Assembly: GCF_000716535.1 (NCBI RefSeq)
Contig: NZ_JNWV01000085.1
Location: 1-10,650 of the forward strand
From: Streptomyces flaveolus
Lineage (GTDB): Bacteria; Actinomycetota; Actinomycetes; Streptomycetales; Streptomycetaceae
Length of the DNA stretch: 10,650 nt
Reading direction: 5' to 3'
Both the position numbers and the translations under genes were made by a program. Positions 1-5,990 of this stretch are shown here, piece by piece. The notes under the pieces are model-generated. The model was not told where the DNA came from and did no database searches. It worked only from the letters and a program-made list of their open reading frames with translations. Position 1 is the stretch's first letter. Each line of letters opens with the position of its first letter.

Positions 1-2
1 AC

Positions 3-98
3 GGCCTCCGCCAAATCCAATACCGCAGCGACATCATCGACGGATGCCTCACCGGAACAGGCCTCACACCGACGACACCACGACTACAACGTCAGTAA
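3..98 (+). pseudogene. C-terminal tail of an IS630-like transposase (partial at window edge)
   Basis: An open frame enters from the left edge and stops at TAA 96-98. It encodes about 31 residues, including IQYRSDIIDGCLTGTGL. I recall similar endings (IQYRP..IDG.L..TGL) from actinobacterial IS630/Tc1-mariner-like transposases, where they form the extreme C-terminus after the DDE catalytic core. The stop is followed within 10 bases by a sequence that behaves like an IS end (102-117), which fits a transposase gene reaching almost to the edge of its element. The rest lies outside the window, so whether the element is complete cannot be judged. The family name comes from memory of this short tail and is tentative. 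Confidence 0.4.
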
Positions 99-101
99 CT
101 G

Positions 102-117
102 ACCATGTAGGACACGG
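102..117. repeat. Candidate IS terminal sequence, copy 1
   Basis: The 16-mer ACCATGTAGGACACGG lies just after the transposase stop codon and directly before the broken end of the ISAzo13 remnant. A 15/16 match (ACCACGTAGGACACGG) recurs in the same orientation at 6571-6586, where it also marks the edge of unrelated sequence. Position and recurrence suggest the terminal repeat of the IS630-like element. The other end of the element is not in the window. Confidence 0.45.
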
Positions 118-739
118 TCTTATAGGTCGCCGATCAGCTCCTTCTTCTTGCTGATCACCGGGTCACCGGCGTCCCGGTGCTCTGGTGCCTGCTCATTGAG
201 GTAACGAACTGGGCATCCCTGTCGGCATGTTGAGCGCCTGCGATGGTCTTGGCGTTGGCCTGCAGGTTGAAGCCTTCCTCCCGCAGCAGGCCGGCGACCG
301 TGTCGGCGAAGACCCGGTGGCCCTGCCGGGTCAGCTCCGCTGCCAGCTTCCGTGTCGACTTCGTCGTCCACCGCAACGGCGACATCGGATCGCCCCGCTC
401 ATCAGGCTCGACCAGCGCAAGCAGCGCCGGTCGCAGCCCCGGATCAAGGTCTACAGCCTTCTTCCGGCCCCCACCAAGACGACGGGCCCGCCCCAACAAA
501 GCCTGACCAGACTCCAGTTCAGCCGCTCCGCGCGAAACCGTTCCTTCTCGAACCCCGGCCGCGGCAGCGACGAGCCTGATCCCACCATGTCCCAGCGACA
601 ACGCTTCCGTCCCTATGGCCAGCCGACGCTGGCGCTCGTCCAGATGCGGCAACAACACCTGGAACTTCGCAGCCAGGACGGATTTGATCCCCTCTGGTCT
701 CCCCATACCAGAACCATGAATTCCACAGCTGGAAGCCAC
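118..739 (-). pseudogene. ISAzo13-family transposase, frameshifted and truncated
   Basis: This is the N-terminal half of an ISAzo13-family (Rhodopirellula-type DDE) transposase. Recognisable family blocks from the N-terminus are LLPHLDERQRRL (residues 29-40), LGHGGIRLVAAAAGV (49-63, the DNA-binding HTH), GDPMSPLRWTTKSTR (116-130) and the LLREEGF..QANAKTI block (151-166). After DRDAQF the frame shifts near 205. One base appears to be missing, because the neighbouring minus frame continues with RYLNEQAPEHRDAGDPVIS and KKKELIGD. Between VIS and KKK the family usually has VDT, which would be a nine-base in-frame loss. The homology ends at about 118, against the neighbouring IS end, so the catalytic domain is gone. 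The start may be ATG 739 or, more like other family members, the in-frame ATG at 706. It is non-functional. Confidence 0.85.
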
Positions 740-769
740 GACTTGTTTCCCGGCAAGTCCTAAAGCTGA

Positions 770-828
770 CCTCGATCTTTCTTGATGGTCCGCCGACGGA
801 GTCGGCGGACCATCAAGAAAGATCGAGG
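770..828. repeat. Perfect 28-bp inverted repeat with 3-nt loop
   Basis: Positions 770-797 and 801-828 are exact reverse complements, separated by GGA. The outer part of each arm is AT-rich (CCTCGATCTTTCTTGATGG) and the inner part GC-rich (TCCGCCGAC). It lies 47 bases beyond the hydrolase stop codon (minus) and about 30 bases upstream of the ISAzo13 transposase start, so a terminator role is possible in either direction. There is no clear T-run after either arm. A perfect stem this long is unusual for a terminator and would also fit a small fold-back element or fused IS ends. Confidence 0.9.
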
Positions 829-874
829 CTTACCACCGCATCAGCATGCTGCCTTGCGTGTTTCCCTCTGGTCG

Positions 875-1726
875 TTACTTTCCGAAGAAACCGATCAGCT
901 CGCGACTGAGCTCTGTCGGCCGTTCCTCCGCGAGATAGTGGCCGGCGCCGGGGAGTTGAACGAACCGGATGTCGGTCGCTCGATTCTCATTGGATGCCCG
1001 GGACAGCTCAAGGTAGTGTCCGCCCGGCACCAGGACCGGCATGGTCAGTTTGGGGTAGTCGGCCGCCTCCTGGATGTCGTTGTAGAGCGTGCGATACCAG
1101 CCGGCGACTGCCCGGATCGCTTCGGCGGAGTCGTACGCCTTGGCGTAGATCGCCCTGCTCTCCTTATCGACGGCGCCTGGATCCCCGGAGATTTTTTCAG
1201 CGTACCAGTCGATGATGACGCTGTATTGGCCCTCAAGGAGCCGTTCGGGAAGTCCTTCGAGCTGGTTGAAGCCGAAGTGCCACGCATTGAATTCCGGCGA
1301 CGAGGGCAGGGCAGGAATGCTGGCCAGGGATTCGCTGGGCGCTCCCGCGTCCCATATTGCCAATTTTTTTGTGGCGTTCGGATAATTGGCGGCGAAGAAG
1401 TACGCGATCCAGGAGCCGACGTCCTCGCCGGCCATATTGACCTTTTCGTAACCGAGGTGCCGGACGAGTTCGTAGACGTCGCGCGCCATGTTCGCCTTGG
1501 CGTACCCGGTCTCGGGTTTCTCCGAGTCGCCCATCCCTCGGTATTCGCAGACGATCACCCGGAAGTGCTCAGCGAGGATGGGCATCATCTTGTGATATTG
1601 CCACCACGTGCGTGGCCATCCTGGCAGCAGGACCAGCGGGTCACCCGAGCCGCCGATCACATAGTGGAGCCGGACGCCGTTGACCTCAGCATAGGCGTGC
1701 TCGAAGTTGTCAAGTTCGGCTGGCAT
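875..1726 (-). CDS. Alpha/beta hydrolase, epoxide hydrolase / dehalogenase type
   Basis: The product has 283 residues, the usual size for this family, and is predicted to be cytosolic, with no signal peptide or membrane segment. The nucleophile elbow is G-E-D-V-G with Asp102. An Asp nucleophile is the hallmark of epoxide hydrolases and haloalkane/haloacid-type dehalogenases, rather than of Ser esterases. The catalytic His is H263 in GAGHYLAEERP. No acid is obvious after strand 7. D126 (IWDAGAP) lies 24 residues after the nucleophile, the same spacing as the Asp pair in fluoroacetate dehalogenase, so it is a good candidate. The oxyanion motif, normally HGxP, is PGWP here (35-38). The Arg pair that binds fluoroacetate is absent, which argues against that exact activity. 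The lid contains AWHFGFNQ (148-155), as in epoxide hydrolases. The start is supported by AGGGGAG seven bases upstream of ATG 1726. The substrate is unknown. Confidence 0.88.
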   Translation of the reverse strand: MPAELDNFEHAYAEVNGVRLHYVIGGSGDPLVLLPGWPRTWWQYHKMMPILAEHFRVIVCEYRGMGDSEKPETGYAKANMARDVYELVRHLGYEKVNMAGEDVGSWIAYFFAANYPNATKKLAIWDAGAPSESLASIPALPSSPEFNAWHFGFNQLEGLPERLLEGQYSVIIDWYAEKISGDPGAVDKESRAIYAKAYDSAEAIRAVAGWYRTLYNDIQEAADYPKLTMPVLVPGGHYLELSRASNENRATDIRFVQLPGAGHYLAEERPTELSRELIGFFGK

Positions 1727-1739
1727 CTATTTTCTCCCC

Positions 1740-2067
1740 TCGACTGAACGTGCTACTGCTCTTGAATACGTGATGTCGCCATGGAGACGAGTCCCGATAC
1801 GGGCCGGGCAGCCATCGAGGACGTCATGGCAGTACTGGTGGGAGCTGACGGCTGAACTGCAGGGTTTTCGCCAACGATTGCGGATGGCGGGTGCGCGGTT
1901 CGCCTGTGGTGATGCGAAGGCCGCCATCGCTCGCAACCTGTGCGCGGGCATCCGCGCTGCGCAGTGATGGCGTGGGGCCTGACTGGAGACCGCGATGAGA
2001 CCTGCCTCATTGCTGAGCGATACGTTGTTCGCAGTACGTCAGCCTCGACCACACCACGCTTTCGACG
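1740..2067. other. Intergenic stretch with a possible gene remnant (1830-1967, plus)
   Basis: No intact gene is visible between the hydrolase and cupin genes. One plus-strand reading frame, 1830-1967, looks protein-like: it reads QYWWELTAELQGFRQRLRMA and goes on to FACGDAKAAIARNLCAGIRA before a TGA. It has no start codon or ribosome site of its own, and I do not recognise the family. It may be the C-terminal scrap of a transferred gene. The hydrolase promoter must lie in the right-facing part of this stretch, but I see no convincing -35/-10 pair. Confidence 0.3.
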
Positions 2068-2595
2068 TCACTGACTCGGATCGGGGAGCATCTCCGTGGC
2101 GTAGCGCTCCATCAGCTCTGCCGCACCTCGTGACATCTCGATCTCCTGGATGGGCGGGGGTGCGACGCCGGGCTCGGCTATTGGGCTGCCAGCCACGAGG
2201 AGTTCCTCTATGCCGCCGCTGGGGGTGTAGAAGAAGATCATGCGGGCTGCGTGGACGCCGCGGTTGAGGAACCGGTGCCTGGTGCCGCGTGGCACGAAGA
2301 AGAATCCACCGGCACCCGCCGTGACGGTCTGGTCGCCGTTGAGGAACTCCAGCTCACCGGAGATCAAGTAGAAGGCCTCGTCGTGTTCGTTGTGCACGTG
2401 GGGCCCAGGGCCCCCGCCGGGCGGCACGGTGGCGTCAAACAGGGCCAACGAGCCGTTGGTCTCCTGCGTGCCGACCTTGAGGGTGTACGTGTCGCCGCCG
2501 GACGCCCAGAACGTCTTCCCCCCCTCTGCGGGCACGTAGATGCCGCTCCTCTTGGTGTAGCGGGGGTCCGTTGCGTTCGAGTCGACCAGACTCAT
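2068..2595 (-). CDS. Single-domain cupin protein (quercetinase-like fold)
   Basis: The 175-residue protein carries both conserved cupin motifs. Motif 1 is GPGPHVHNEHDEAFYLISGE, with metal-ligand candidates H66, H68 and E73. Motif 2 is GGFFFVPRGTRHRFLN, with H107. The complete three-His/one-Glu set predicts a bound divalent metal and a small beta-barrel enzyme or ligand-binding protein in the cytosol. Proteins of this length include quercetin dioxygenase-like oxygenases and isomerases, so the exact reaction cannot be named. The tail after residue 140 is Pro-rich, then helical. The start ATG 2595 is preceded by GAGAGAGG. A strong candidate promoter and a palindromic operator lie upstream, next to a divergent TetR gene that is the likely regulator. 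The hydrolase lies downstream on the same strand, but more than 300 bases away, so they are probably separate transcripts. Confidence 0.85.
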   Translation of the reverse strand: MSLVDSNATDPRYTKRSGIYVPAEGGKTFWASGGDTYTLKVGTQETNGSLALFDATVPPGGGPGPHVHNEHDEAFYLISGELEFLNGDQTVTAGAGGFFFVPRGTRHRFLNRGVHAARMIFFYTPSGGIEELLVAGSPIAEPGVAPPPIQEIEMSRGAAELMERYATEMLPDPSQ

Positions 2596-2629
2596 GTGGC
2601 CTCTCTCTCATCCGTGGATCCGAGGTTCA

Positions 2630-2643
2630 CTAATGTTCGTTAG
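2630..2643. promoter_or_regulatory. Candidate TetR operator in the cupin/TetR intergenic region
   Basis: CTAATGTTCGTTAG is a near-perfect 14-bp palindrome: CTAA/TTAG outer arms, G/C inner pair, one mismatched pair and a TT centre. It sits just downstream of the -10 box of the cupin promoter, at about the expected transcription start, and at the -35 position of the divergent regulator promoter. This is the normal place for an autoregulating TetR repressor to bind. The binding itself is inferred. Confidence 0.6.
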
Positions 2644-2644
2644 G

Positions 2645-2674
2645 AAACTAGACCAGGTATGATTGACGTGTCAA
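2645..2674 (-). promoter_or_regulatory. Candidate sigma-70-type promoter for the cupin gene
   Basis: On the minus strand TTGACA (2674-2669) is followed after 18 bases by TAGTTT (2650-2645). This is a close match to the housekeeping consensus and unusually good for this GC-rich sequence. Transcription would begin near 2638, inside the 2630-2643 palindrome, leaving a leader of about 40 bases. The -35 box overlaps TTGACGTGTCAA (2663-2674), a second perfect inverted repeat with a 2-base spacer. Confidence 0.6.
2658..2663 (+). promoter_or_regulatory. Candidate -10 box for the TetR gene
   Basis: TATGAT on the plus strand fits a -10 element. No good -35 match lies 17-18 bases upstream, where the 2630-2643 palindrome sits. 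The divergent promoters would overlap almost face to face, so one repressor could control both. Confidence 0.4.
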
Positions 2675-2754
2675 TATCCTCGATTTCCGCCTGCTTGAGC
2701 GCTGCGGCGGCAGCACAGGGCCCCAGGCAGGATTAGAAGGGCGGTGCATCGCCA

Positions 2755-3351
2755 ATGCCGGGTGGTCGACCCCGGAGTTACGATCCCGACGTCGCATTGG
2801 AAGCCGCCATGCGGACCTTCTGGGCCCAGGGCTACGAGGGCACCTCCGTGTCCGACCTGACGACGGCCATGGGCATGACCGCGCCCAGCGTCTACGCGGC
2901 GTTCGGAGACAAGGAGACTCTGTTCAGAAAGGCTGTCGAGCGCTACCTTGCGGGCCATGGCGGGTACCTGAAGCCGGCCTTGGAAGAGCCGACGGCCTCA
3001 CGTCTGATGCACACACTGCTGCGCTCTGCCATCGACGTGGTCTCCGGCGATCACACCCCGCATGGCTGCCTGACCGTCCAAGGCGCCCTTGCCGTGAACC
3101 CGCGCTCGCTCGCAACCCGGGAGTTCCTGAACACCATCAGGGTCAGCGGGGTGGAACCCTTGACCGAGCGGCTACGGACCTTTCAGCAGAACGGCGACTT
3201 GCCCCCCGACTCTGATCCCTCCGCCCTTGCGAGGCTTCTACTCACAGTCATCCATGGACTCGCCGTCCAGGCAGCCTCAGGGGTGCCGCGGGAGATGCTG
3301 GAAGTCGTCGCCGACGAGGTGGTGGCCTGTTGGCTGCGCAGCAAGACCTGA
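2755..3351 (+). CDS. TetR/AcrR-family transcriptional regulator
   Basis: This is a 198-residue repressor-type protein of typical TetR length. The N-terminal DNA-binding domain holds the helix-turn-helix at about residues 32-51 (SVSDLTTAMGMTAPSVYAAF), followed by the usual GDKETLF helix-4 start. The C-terminal ligand-binding and dimerisation half includes a GCL motif (104-106), common in actinobacterial TetR proteins that sit beside oxidoreductase or hydrolase genes. ATG 2755 is preferred. A GAAGGGCGG purine stretch lies about ten bases upstream, and the GTG at 2744 is out of frame. That ribosome site overlaps the palindrome GGCGGTGCATCGCC (2740-2753), which could slow initiation. The divergent cupin gene is the most likely target, with autoregulation. 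The gene is monocistronic and ends in a strong terminator at 3377-3426. Its ligand is unknown. Confidence 0.92.
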   Translation: MPGGRPRSYDPDVALEAAMRTFWAQGYEGTSVSDLTTAMGMTAPSVYAAFGDKETLFRKAVERYLAGHGGYLKPALEEPTASRLMHTLLRSAIDVVSGDHTPHGCLTVQGALAVNPRSLATREFLNTIRVSGVEPLTERLRTFQQNGDLPPDSDPSALARLLLTVIHGLAVQAASGVPREMLEVVADEVVACWLRSKT

Positions 3352-3376
3352 GGTCGGAATCTGTCCCGAGTGGTGG

Positions 3377-3426
3377 ACGCCTCTGAGCCCGGCCCTGGCA
3401 GGGGTCGGGTAGGAGGCGTGTTTTAT
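3377..3426 (+). terminator. Factor-independent terminator of the TetR gene
   Basis: A two-part stem begins 26 bases after the TetR stop. The outer stem is ACGCCTC (3377-3383) with GAGGCGT (3413-3419). The inner stem is CCCGGCCCT with GGGGTCGGG (3388-3409), which includes G-T pairs. The T-rich tail GTTTTATT follows directly. A U-tract is uncommon in Streptomyces, so this is a good classical terminator. Confidence 0.8.
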
Positions 3427-3442
3427 TCAGGGCCGGGGGCCG

Positions 3443-4413
3443 GTGCCCAGCCGCTGGTCTGTCGCGGACGACGGGAGGGCGAGCCTGGTGGCGGGCAAGA
3501 GGAAGGCGAACGAGGCGGGATCGAGCAACGACCTGCGCGCGGATGTGCTGCGTGTCCTCGGAGTGCTCAAAGGCCGCCACGGCCGACCAGATCCAACGGC
3601 TGTCCTCGCCGCACCTGACCTACCGGCACACCCTCATGCCGACGGCGGCCAAGCAGAAGGAAGCACGCACCTCCTCCCACCGAGCCGCGGCTAACGACCT
3701 TCGCCGCCAGGGCCTGCTCCTAGACGGCGGTCGCACCGAACGAGGCGAAGAGGTCCGCGTCCTCACCGCGGCAGGTCTGGCGGCCACCGGATTCAAGCTG
3801 GACCGCGAGCTGGAAGAGATGGGCGGCATGCCCAAGGGCGCGGGAAGCTCCGGACCTCCCACCCGATGACGGTGAACGAGACGGTCATCGCGCTGATCCG
3901 CCCGAAACCGACCCTGGACCTGGTCGTGAGGGAGCCGGCCGAAGCAGTTGCCGCCGCGCAGGCCGCCGACCATGCACCGGACGGGACCGGCACCCTCGCC
4001 TCCTACGCCACCGAAGTCGCGTTCCCGGTGAAGGGCACCTGGGAGAACCCCGCGATCGGCAGCGCCCGCGCCGACATCGTCCTCACTGCTCCAAAGGCCG
4101 AGGTGCCGCTGATGTTCGCCCGCCGCCAGGCCGCCTGGAAAGAGCAGCGGCGTCGTGAAGCTCGGGAAGGCGCACAGCGGGAGGCGCGGCGGCCGGTTTA
4201 CGCCGACCGCGGGCTCAAGTTCACCGACGATCGGTGGGAGGCGGTCGGATGTACCCCGCATTGGAGGGATCGCCAGTCGCACCTGCCTCGGTGTGAGGAC
4301 TGTCAGAGCCGGGCCCTCGCAGCCGAGCAGCTGCGGATGCCGACGCACCCGACCGCCAGGAACAGGCCTGCGCGCGGAAGGCTGGCAGCTGGCTCTCCCG
4401 CTTCCGTACCTGA
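3443..4413 (+). pseudogene. Replication-relaxation family protein, broken by two frameshifts and an internal deletion
   Basis: Three frames together rebuild a member of the replication-relaxation family, a DNA-binding winged-helix group common on actinobacterial plasmids and conjugative elements. Frame 2 from GTG 3443 gives LRADVLRVLGVLK. Near 3570 an apparent extra A in AAAG moves the reading to frame 3, which gives ATADQIQRL, PHLTYRHT and RVLTAAGLAATG. This frame ends at TGA 3867-3869, just before an HPMTVNETV block resumed in frame 2. That frame continues with LASYATEVAFPVKGTW and ADIVLTAP to PLMF at about 4115. Family members normally have a long central section here, and it is missing. 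The sequence resumes with the C-terminal KFTDDRWEAV and CEDCQSRALAAE segment. One more shift gives the family-like ending KAGSWLSRFRT with stop 4411-4413. I see no usable functional product. Confidence 0.75.
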
Positions 4414-4502
4414 CCCTGGCGAGCCCTCCACCGGTGGCGCGGGTGAACACCACCCGTCCTGTGAAGCCCGCGTTCTCGGTGGTGGTGGGAACGCTGGACG
4501 AC

Positions 4503-4755
4503 ATGAACAGCGACGACGAGCAGCTGCTGCGCGGCCGGGGCTACGGAGCCACCCCCGACCACTCGGGACCACTCCCGGGTGGGAGGTCCGGTGGACGGGC
4601 TGCTCCTGGACATTGCCGGCTGGACGCAGGATGAGATCGACACGGGCATATCGCTGCTGACAAACCTCGGGCAGTTCGGGCCCGACGGCCGGGCGCTGTA
4701 CGACCCGCGCCCGGGCGGCCGCAGCCGCTTCGACTGGTCCGGCGACAGCCCCTGG
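4503..4755 (+). pseudogene. Small conserved actinobacterial gene (unnamed family), frameshifted
   Basis: ATG 4503 opens a frame reading MNSDDEQLLRGRGYGATPDH, then SGPLPGGR. The homologous continuation lies in the next frame from about 4579: VGGPVDGLLLDIAGWTQDEI, then GISLLTNLGQFGPDGRALYDPRP and FDWSGDSP. I recall small proteins of about 90 residues that join these two parts through a short linker, often beside replication-relaxation genes. Their function is unknown. The break falls at GGTGGGAGG. A deletion of about 20 bases between two copies of that sequence would explain both the lost linker and the frameshift, but this is inferred. The long frame that continues past 4755 to 5565 has no family resemblance and runs antisense to the secreted-protein gene. 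The two coding parts follow the replication-relaxation remnant by 90 bases, so both probably came from the same element. Confidence 0.55.
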
Positions 4756-4783
4756 CCGAGGCGCGGCCTAGCCAGGGCTGTCG
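4743..4783. terminator. Long hairpin between convergent gene remnants
   Basis: CGACAGCCCCTGGCCGAGGC (4743-4762) pairs with GCCTAGCCAGGGCTGTCG (4766-4783) around GCG, with two bulged positions. The stop codon of the minus-strand ligase fragment (4768-4770) lies inside the right arm, and the plus-strand small gene ends at about the left arm. A bidirectional terminator for two convergent genes fits the position. There is no T-run. Confidence 0.6.
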
Positions 4784-4977
4784 AAGGGTGCGACGTCGCC
4801 GGGGGAGAGGGCGGGGCGCGGGCGGTGCCGTCGCGCTGGGTGCCGCCACCGGCGGGCGCTGTCGCGGGCGACACCGACGCCGACTTCCACGACCAGCTCA
4901 GGCCGCACCAGAATGACGTCCAGGACCTCCGGGCTGCCCCATCCGACGGAGCAGGACCAGCCGTGCGTGTACCCCGC
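4768..4977 (-). pseudogene. C-terminal fragment of an ATP-dependent DNA ligase
   Basis: The minus frame ending at TAG 4770-4768 encodes about 69 residues, including THGWSCSVGWGSPEVLDVIL, VRPELVVEVGVGVARDS, RRWRHPARRHRPRP and ALSPGDVAPF. The blocks LVRPELVVEV and RWRHP..RPRP.LSP..V match what I recall of the C-terminal OB-fold tail of small actinobacterial ATP-dependent DNA ligases, where RP.LVVEV..... belongs to the conserved C-terminal ligase region. Upstream the frame meets a stop (TAG) about 24 bases before GAGYTH. No nucleotidyltransferase domain (KxDG lysine motif) is visible between 4978 and 5031, so at least three quarters of the gene is missing. Codon third positions are G/C rich, consistent with a once-real gene. 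It has no start or promoter and is not functional. Confidence 0.65.
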
Positions 4978-5031
4978 ACCTCGGCGACACCGCGGCGGCT
5001 ACGGCCGTTCGGCCCCTACGACCCCACGGGC

Positions 5032-5436
5032 TCAGCCCGGGTAATTGGCCGGAGGCCAGGTCACAAGGACCTTGTAGCTCCGGGCGGGGGTGGAGAGGTT
5101 GCCCCAGTGCAGACCGGTCACCAGGCCCGGGCTATCCGTGCAGTTCTCGTCCTTGAAGGGCTGCACATAGGCGTATTTGAAGTTCGCGATGGACTTCATC
5201 GGCTCCGGGAGTTTGACGCACTCGGACGGAGAGTACGGCGCTGGCGTGCCGAGGGCCGGGATCGGGTACACAGTCCCGGTGAAGTCGCTGCCCGTGTAGA
5301 AGTTGGCCTGTCCCCACGGTGGCTGCATCTCGGTCGCTGCGGCAGGCTGGGCCACCGCTCCTCCCACCATTACCGCTACTCCGGCCGTGGTGGCCGCGAT
5401 CCCGGCACGACGCCGAAGGCCCCTGCGAGTCTTCAT
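5032..5436 (-). CDS. Small secreted protein with one probable disulfide, unknown function
   Basis: The 134-residue precursor starts at ATG 5436, supported by AAAGGAG five bases upstream. A longer frame from 5454 would put the ribosome site inside the gene. The N-terminus is a clear Sec signal peptide: KTRRGLRRR (positive), a hydrophobic core AGIAATTAGVAVMVGGAV, and a likely signal peptidase cut after QPAAA, near residue 34. The mature part is about 100 residues and rich in aromatics, Pro and Gly. It begins TEMQPPWGQANFYTGSDFTG and has only two cysteines (C73 and C99), so one disulfide is likely. The layout FYTGSDFTG..., C...SIANF and a C-terminal Tyr/Val strand loosely recalls the secreted beta/gamma-crystallin-like or peptidase-inhibitor I36-like proteins of Streptomyces, but key motifs are not certain. 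The gene stands alone. An inverted repeat at 5510-5540 lies about 75 bases upstream. Confidence 0.8.
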   Translation of the reverse strand: MKTRRGLRRRAGIAATTAGVAVMVGGAVAQPAAATEMQPPWGQANFYTGSDFTGTVYPIPALGTPAPYSPSECVKLPEPMKSIANFKYAYVQPFKDENCTDSPGLVTGLHWGNLSTPARSYKVLVTWPPANYPG

Positions 5437-5509
5437 TTCGGCTCCTTTGCACATGCCCGCCGTCGTTCAAGCGAGTTGGACTTGCCGACGGGGGAGAACT
5501 CGGAACTAC

Positions 5510-5540
5510 TTGACCCCGCAACTATCCGAGGCTGGGTCAA
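5510..5540. promoter_or_regulatory. Inverted repeat upstream of the secreted-protein gene
   Basis: TTGACCC (5510-5516) and GGGTCAA (5534-5540) are exact reverse complements with a 17-base spacer, centred about 90 bases before the start codon. Half-sites about 24 bases apart, centre to centre, would be a little over two helical turns, fitting a dimeric regulator. On the minus strand the right-hand half-site also supplies a TTGACC that could act as a -35 box. No protein partner can be named. Confidence 0.3.
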
Positions 5541-5576
5541 CTTCCGCAATGTCGCAGGGGATTGACGTGCGTCACA

Positions 5577-5590
5577 CCTGGCGCGCCAGG
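5577..5590. repeat. Perfect 14-bp palindrome CCTGGCGCGCCAGG
   Basis: An exact self-complementary sequence with no spacer, in non-coding DNA between the secreted-protein gene and the transposase remnant. It may be a protein-binding site or chance in GC-rich DNA. Nothing nearby decides between these. Confidence 0.4.
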
Positions 5591-5752
5591 CGCCGCATAC
5601 TCTGATGGACTGGATCGAGCGGTACGGCCACGACGATCCTCAGCTGATGAGCACGTGGGCCGGCGTCCAGTACAGTACGTCAGGTCCGCCGCTCTGCATG
5701 CGGCTTCTGCCTGTCCGCGTACGTCGACGGTGGCACGACTGAGAGATCGCAT

Positions 5753-5990
5753 TCAACGTGGGTGGGCTTGGTGTTCCTTGAGCGACTCGGTGCGTCCGGC
5801 CGTCTTGCCCACGTCGTGGTGTCGGGCCCGGTGCTTGTTCCTCGACCCGGTGGGCCGTCCCGGCCTGGTCGGGACGGTTTCGGTGCGGGCGCCGGACGGG
5901 TCGTGGTCGCGCGGATGTTGCGAAACTCCCGCCGCACCCGGGCCGGGGTGAGCCGGCGGGGCATAGGTCGGTCGTTCCCAGGGTGGCGTG
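5753..5990 (-). pseudogene. C-terminus of an actinobacterial transposase (NF041680-like), frameshifted
   Basis: Two minus frames together give a typical transposase ending. Upstream (5964 to about 5868) the frame reads PRRLTPARVRREFRNIRATT and then RPAPAPKPSRPG. After a one-base shift the neighbouring frame reads GSRNKHRARHHDVGKTAGRT and ends ESLKEHQAHPR at stop 5753-5755. The blocks RRLTPARVRR.FRN, P.PSRPGPGRPPGS.N and RHDVGKT are ones I recall from the C-terminus of a common Streptomyces transposase group (NF041680). Just upstream TGGGAACGACCGACC would read WERPT, as in the family, but in another frame, so there is a further shift near 5970. No catalytic segment is visible further upstream. 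The fragment shows that an IS copy was inserted here and then largely deleted. Confidence 0.65.

Larger units (their letters stand above)
5455..5752. other. Upstream region of the secreted-protein gene, no intact gene
   Basis: This stretch should hold the promoter for the secreted-protein gene, and two palindromic sequences are annotated separately in it. A 45-codon plus-strand frame (ATG 5605 to TGA 5742, beginning MDWIERYGHDDPQLMSTWAG) has plausible composition but no ribosome site and no recognised family, so I do not call it a gene. The rest shows no coding signal. Confidence 0.4.

Noticed and set aside
227..763. A 178-codon plus-strand frame
   Set aside because: It is antisense to the ISAzo13 transposase remnant, which matches the family well.
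782..1747. A 321-codon open frame on the plus strand
   Set aside because: It is exactly antisense to the alpha/beta hydrolase, which has all catalytic motifs and a good ribosome site. The plus frame has no motif and begins inside the perfect palindrome.
3620..4504. A 294-codon minus-strand frame
   Set aside because: It is antisense to the replication-relaxation pseudogene, with no motif or ribosome site.
4221..4979. A 252-codon minus-strand frame
   Set aside because: Its composition is Ser/Pro/Arg noise. The recognisable ligase sequence is in a different minus frame.
4579..5565. A 328-codon plus-strand frame
   Set aside because: Only its first about 55 codons resemble a known family. The rest is antisense to the ligase fragment and the secreted-protein gene, and is Arg/Pro/Gly-rich noise.
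5605..5742. A 45-codon plus-strand frame beginning MDWIERYGHDDPQ
   Set aside because: The composition is plausible, but there is no ribosome site, recognised family or conserved context, so it is noted only in the gap entry.
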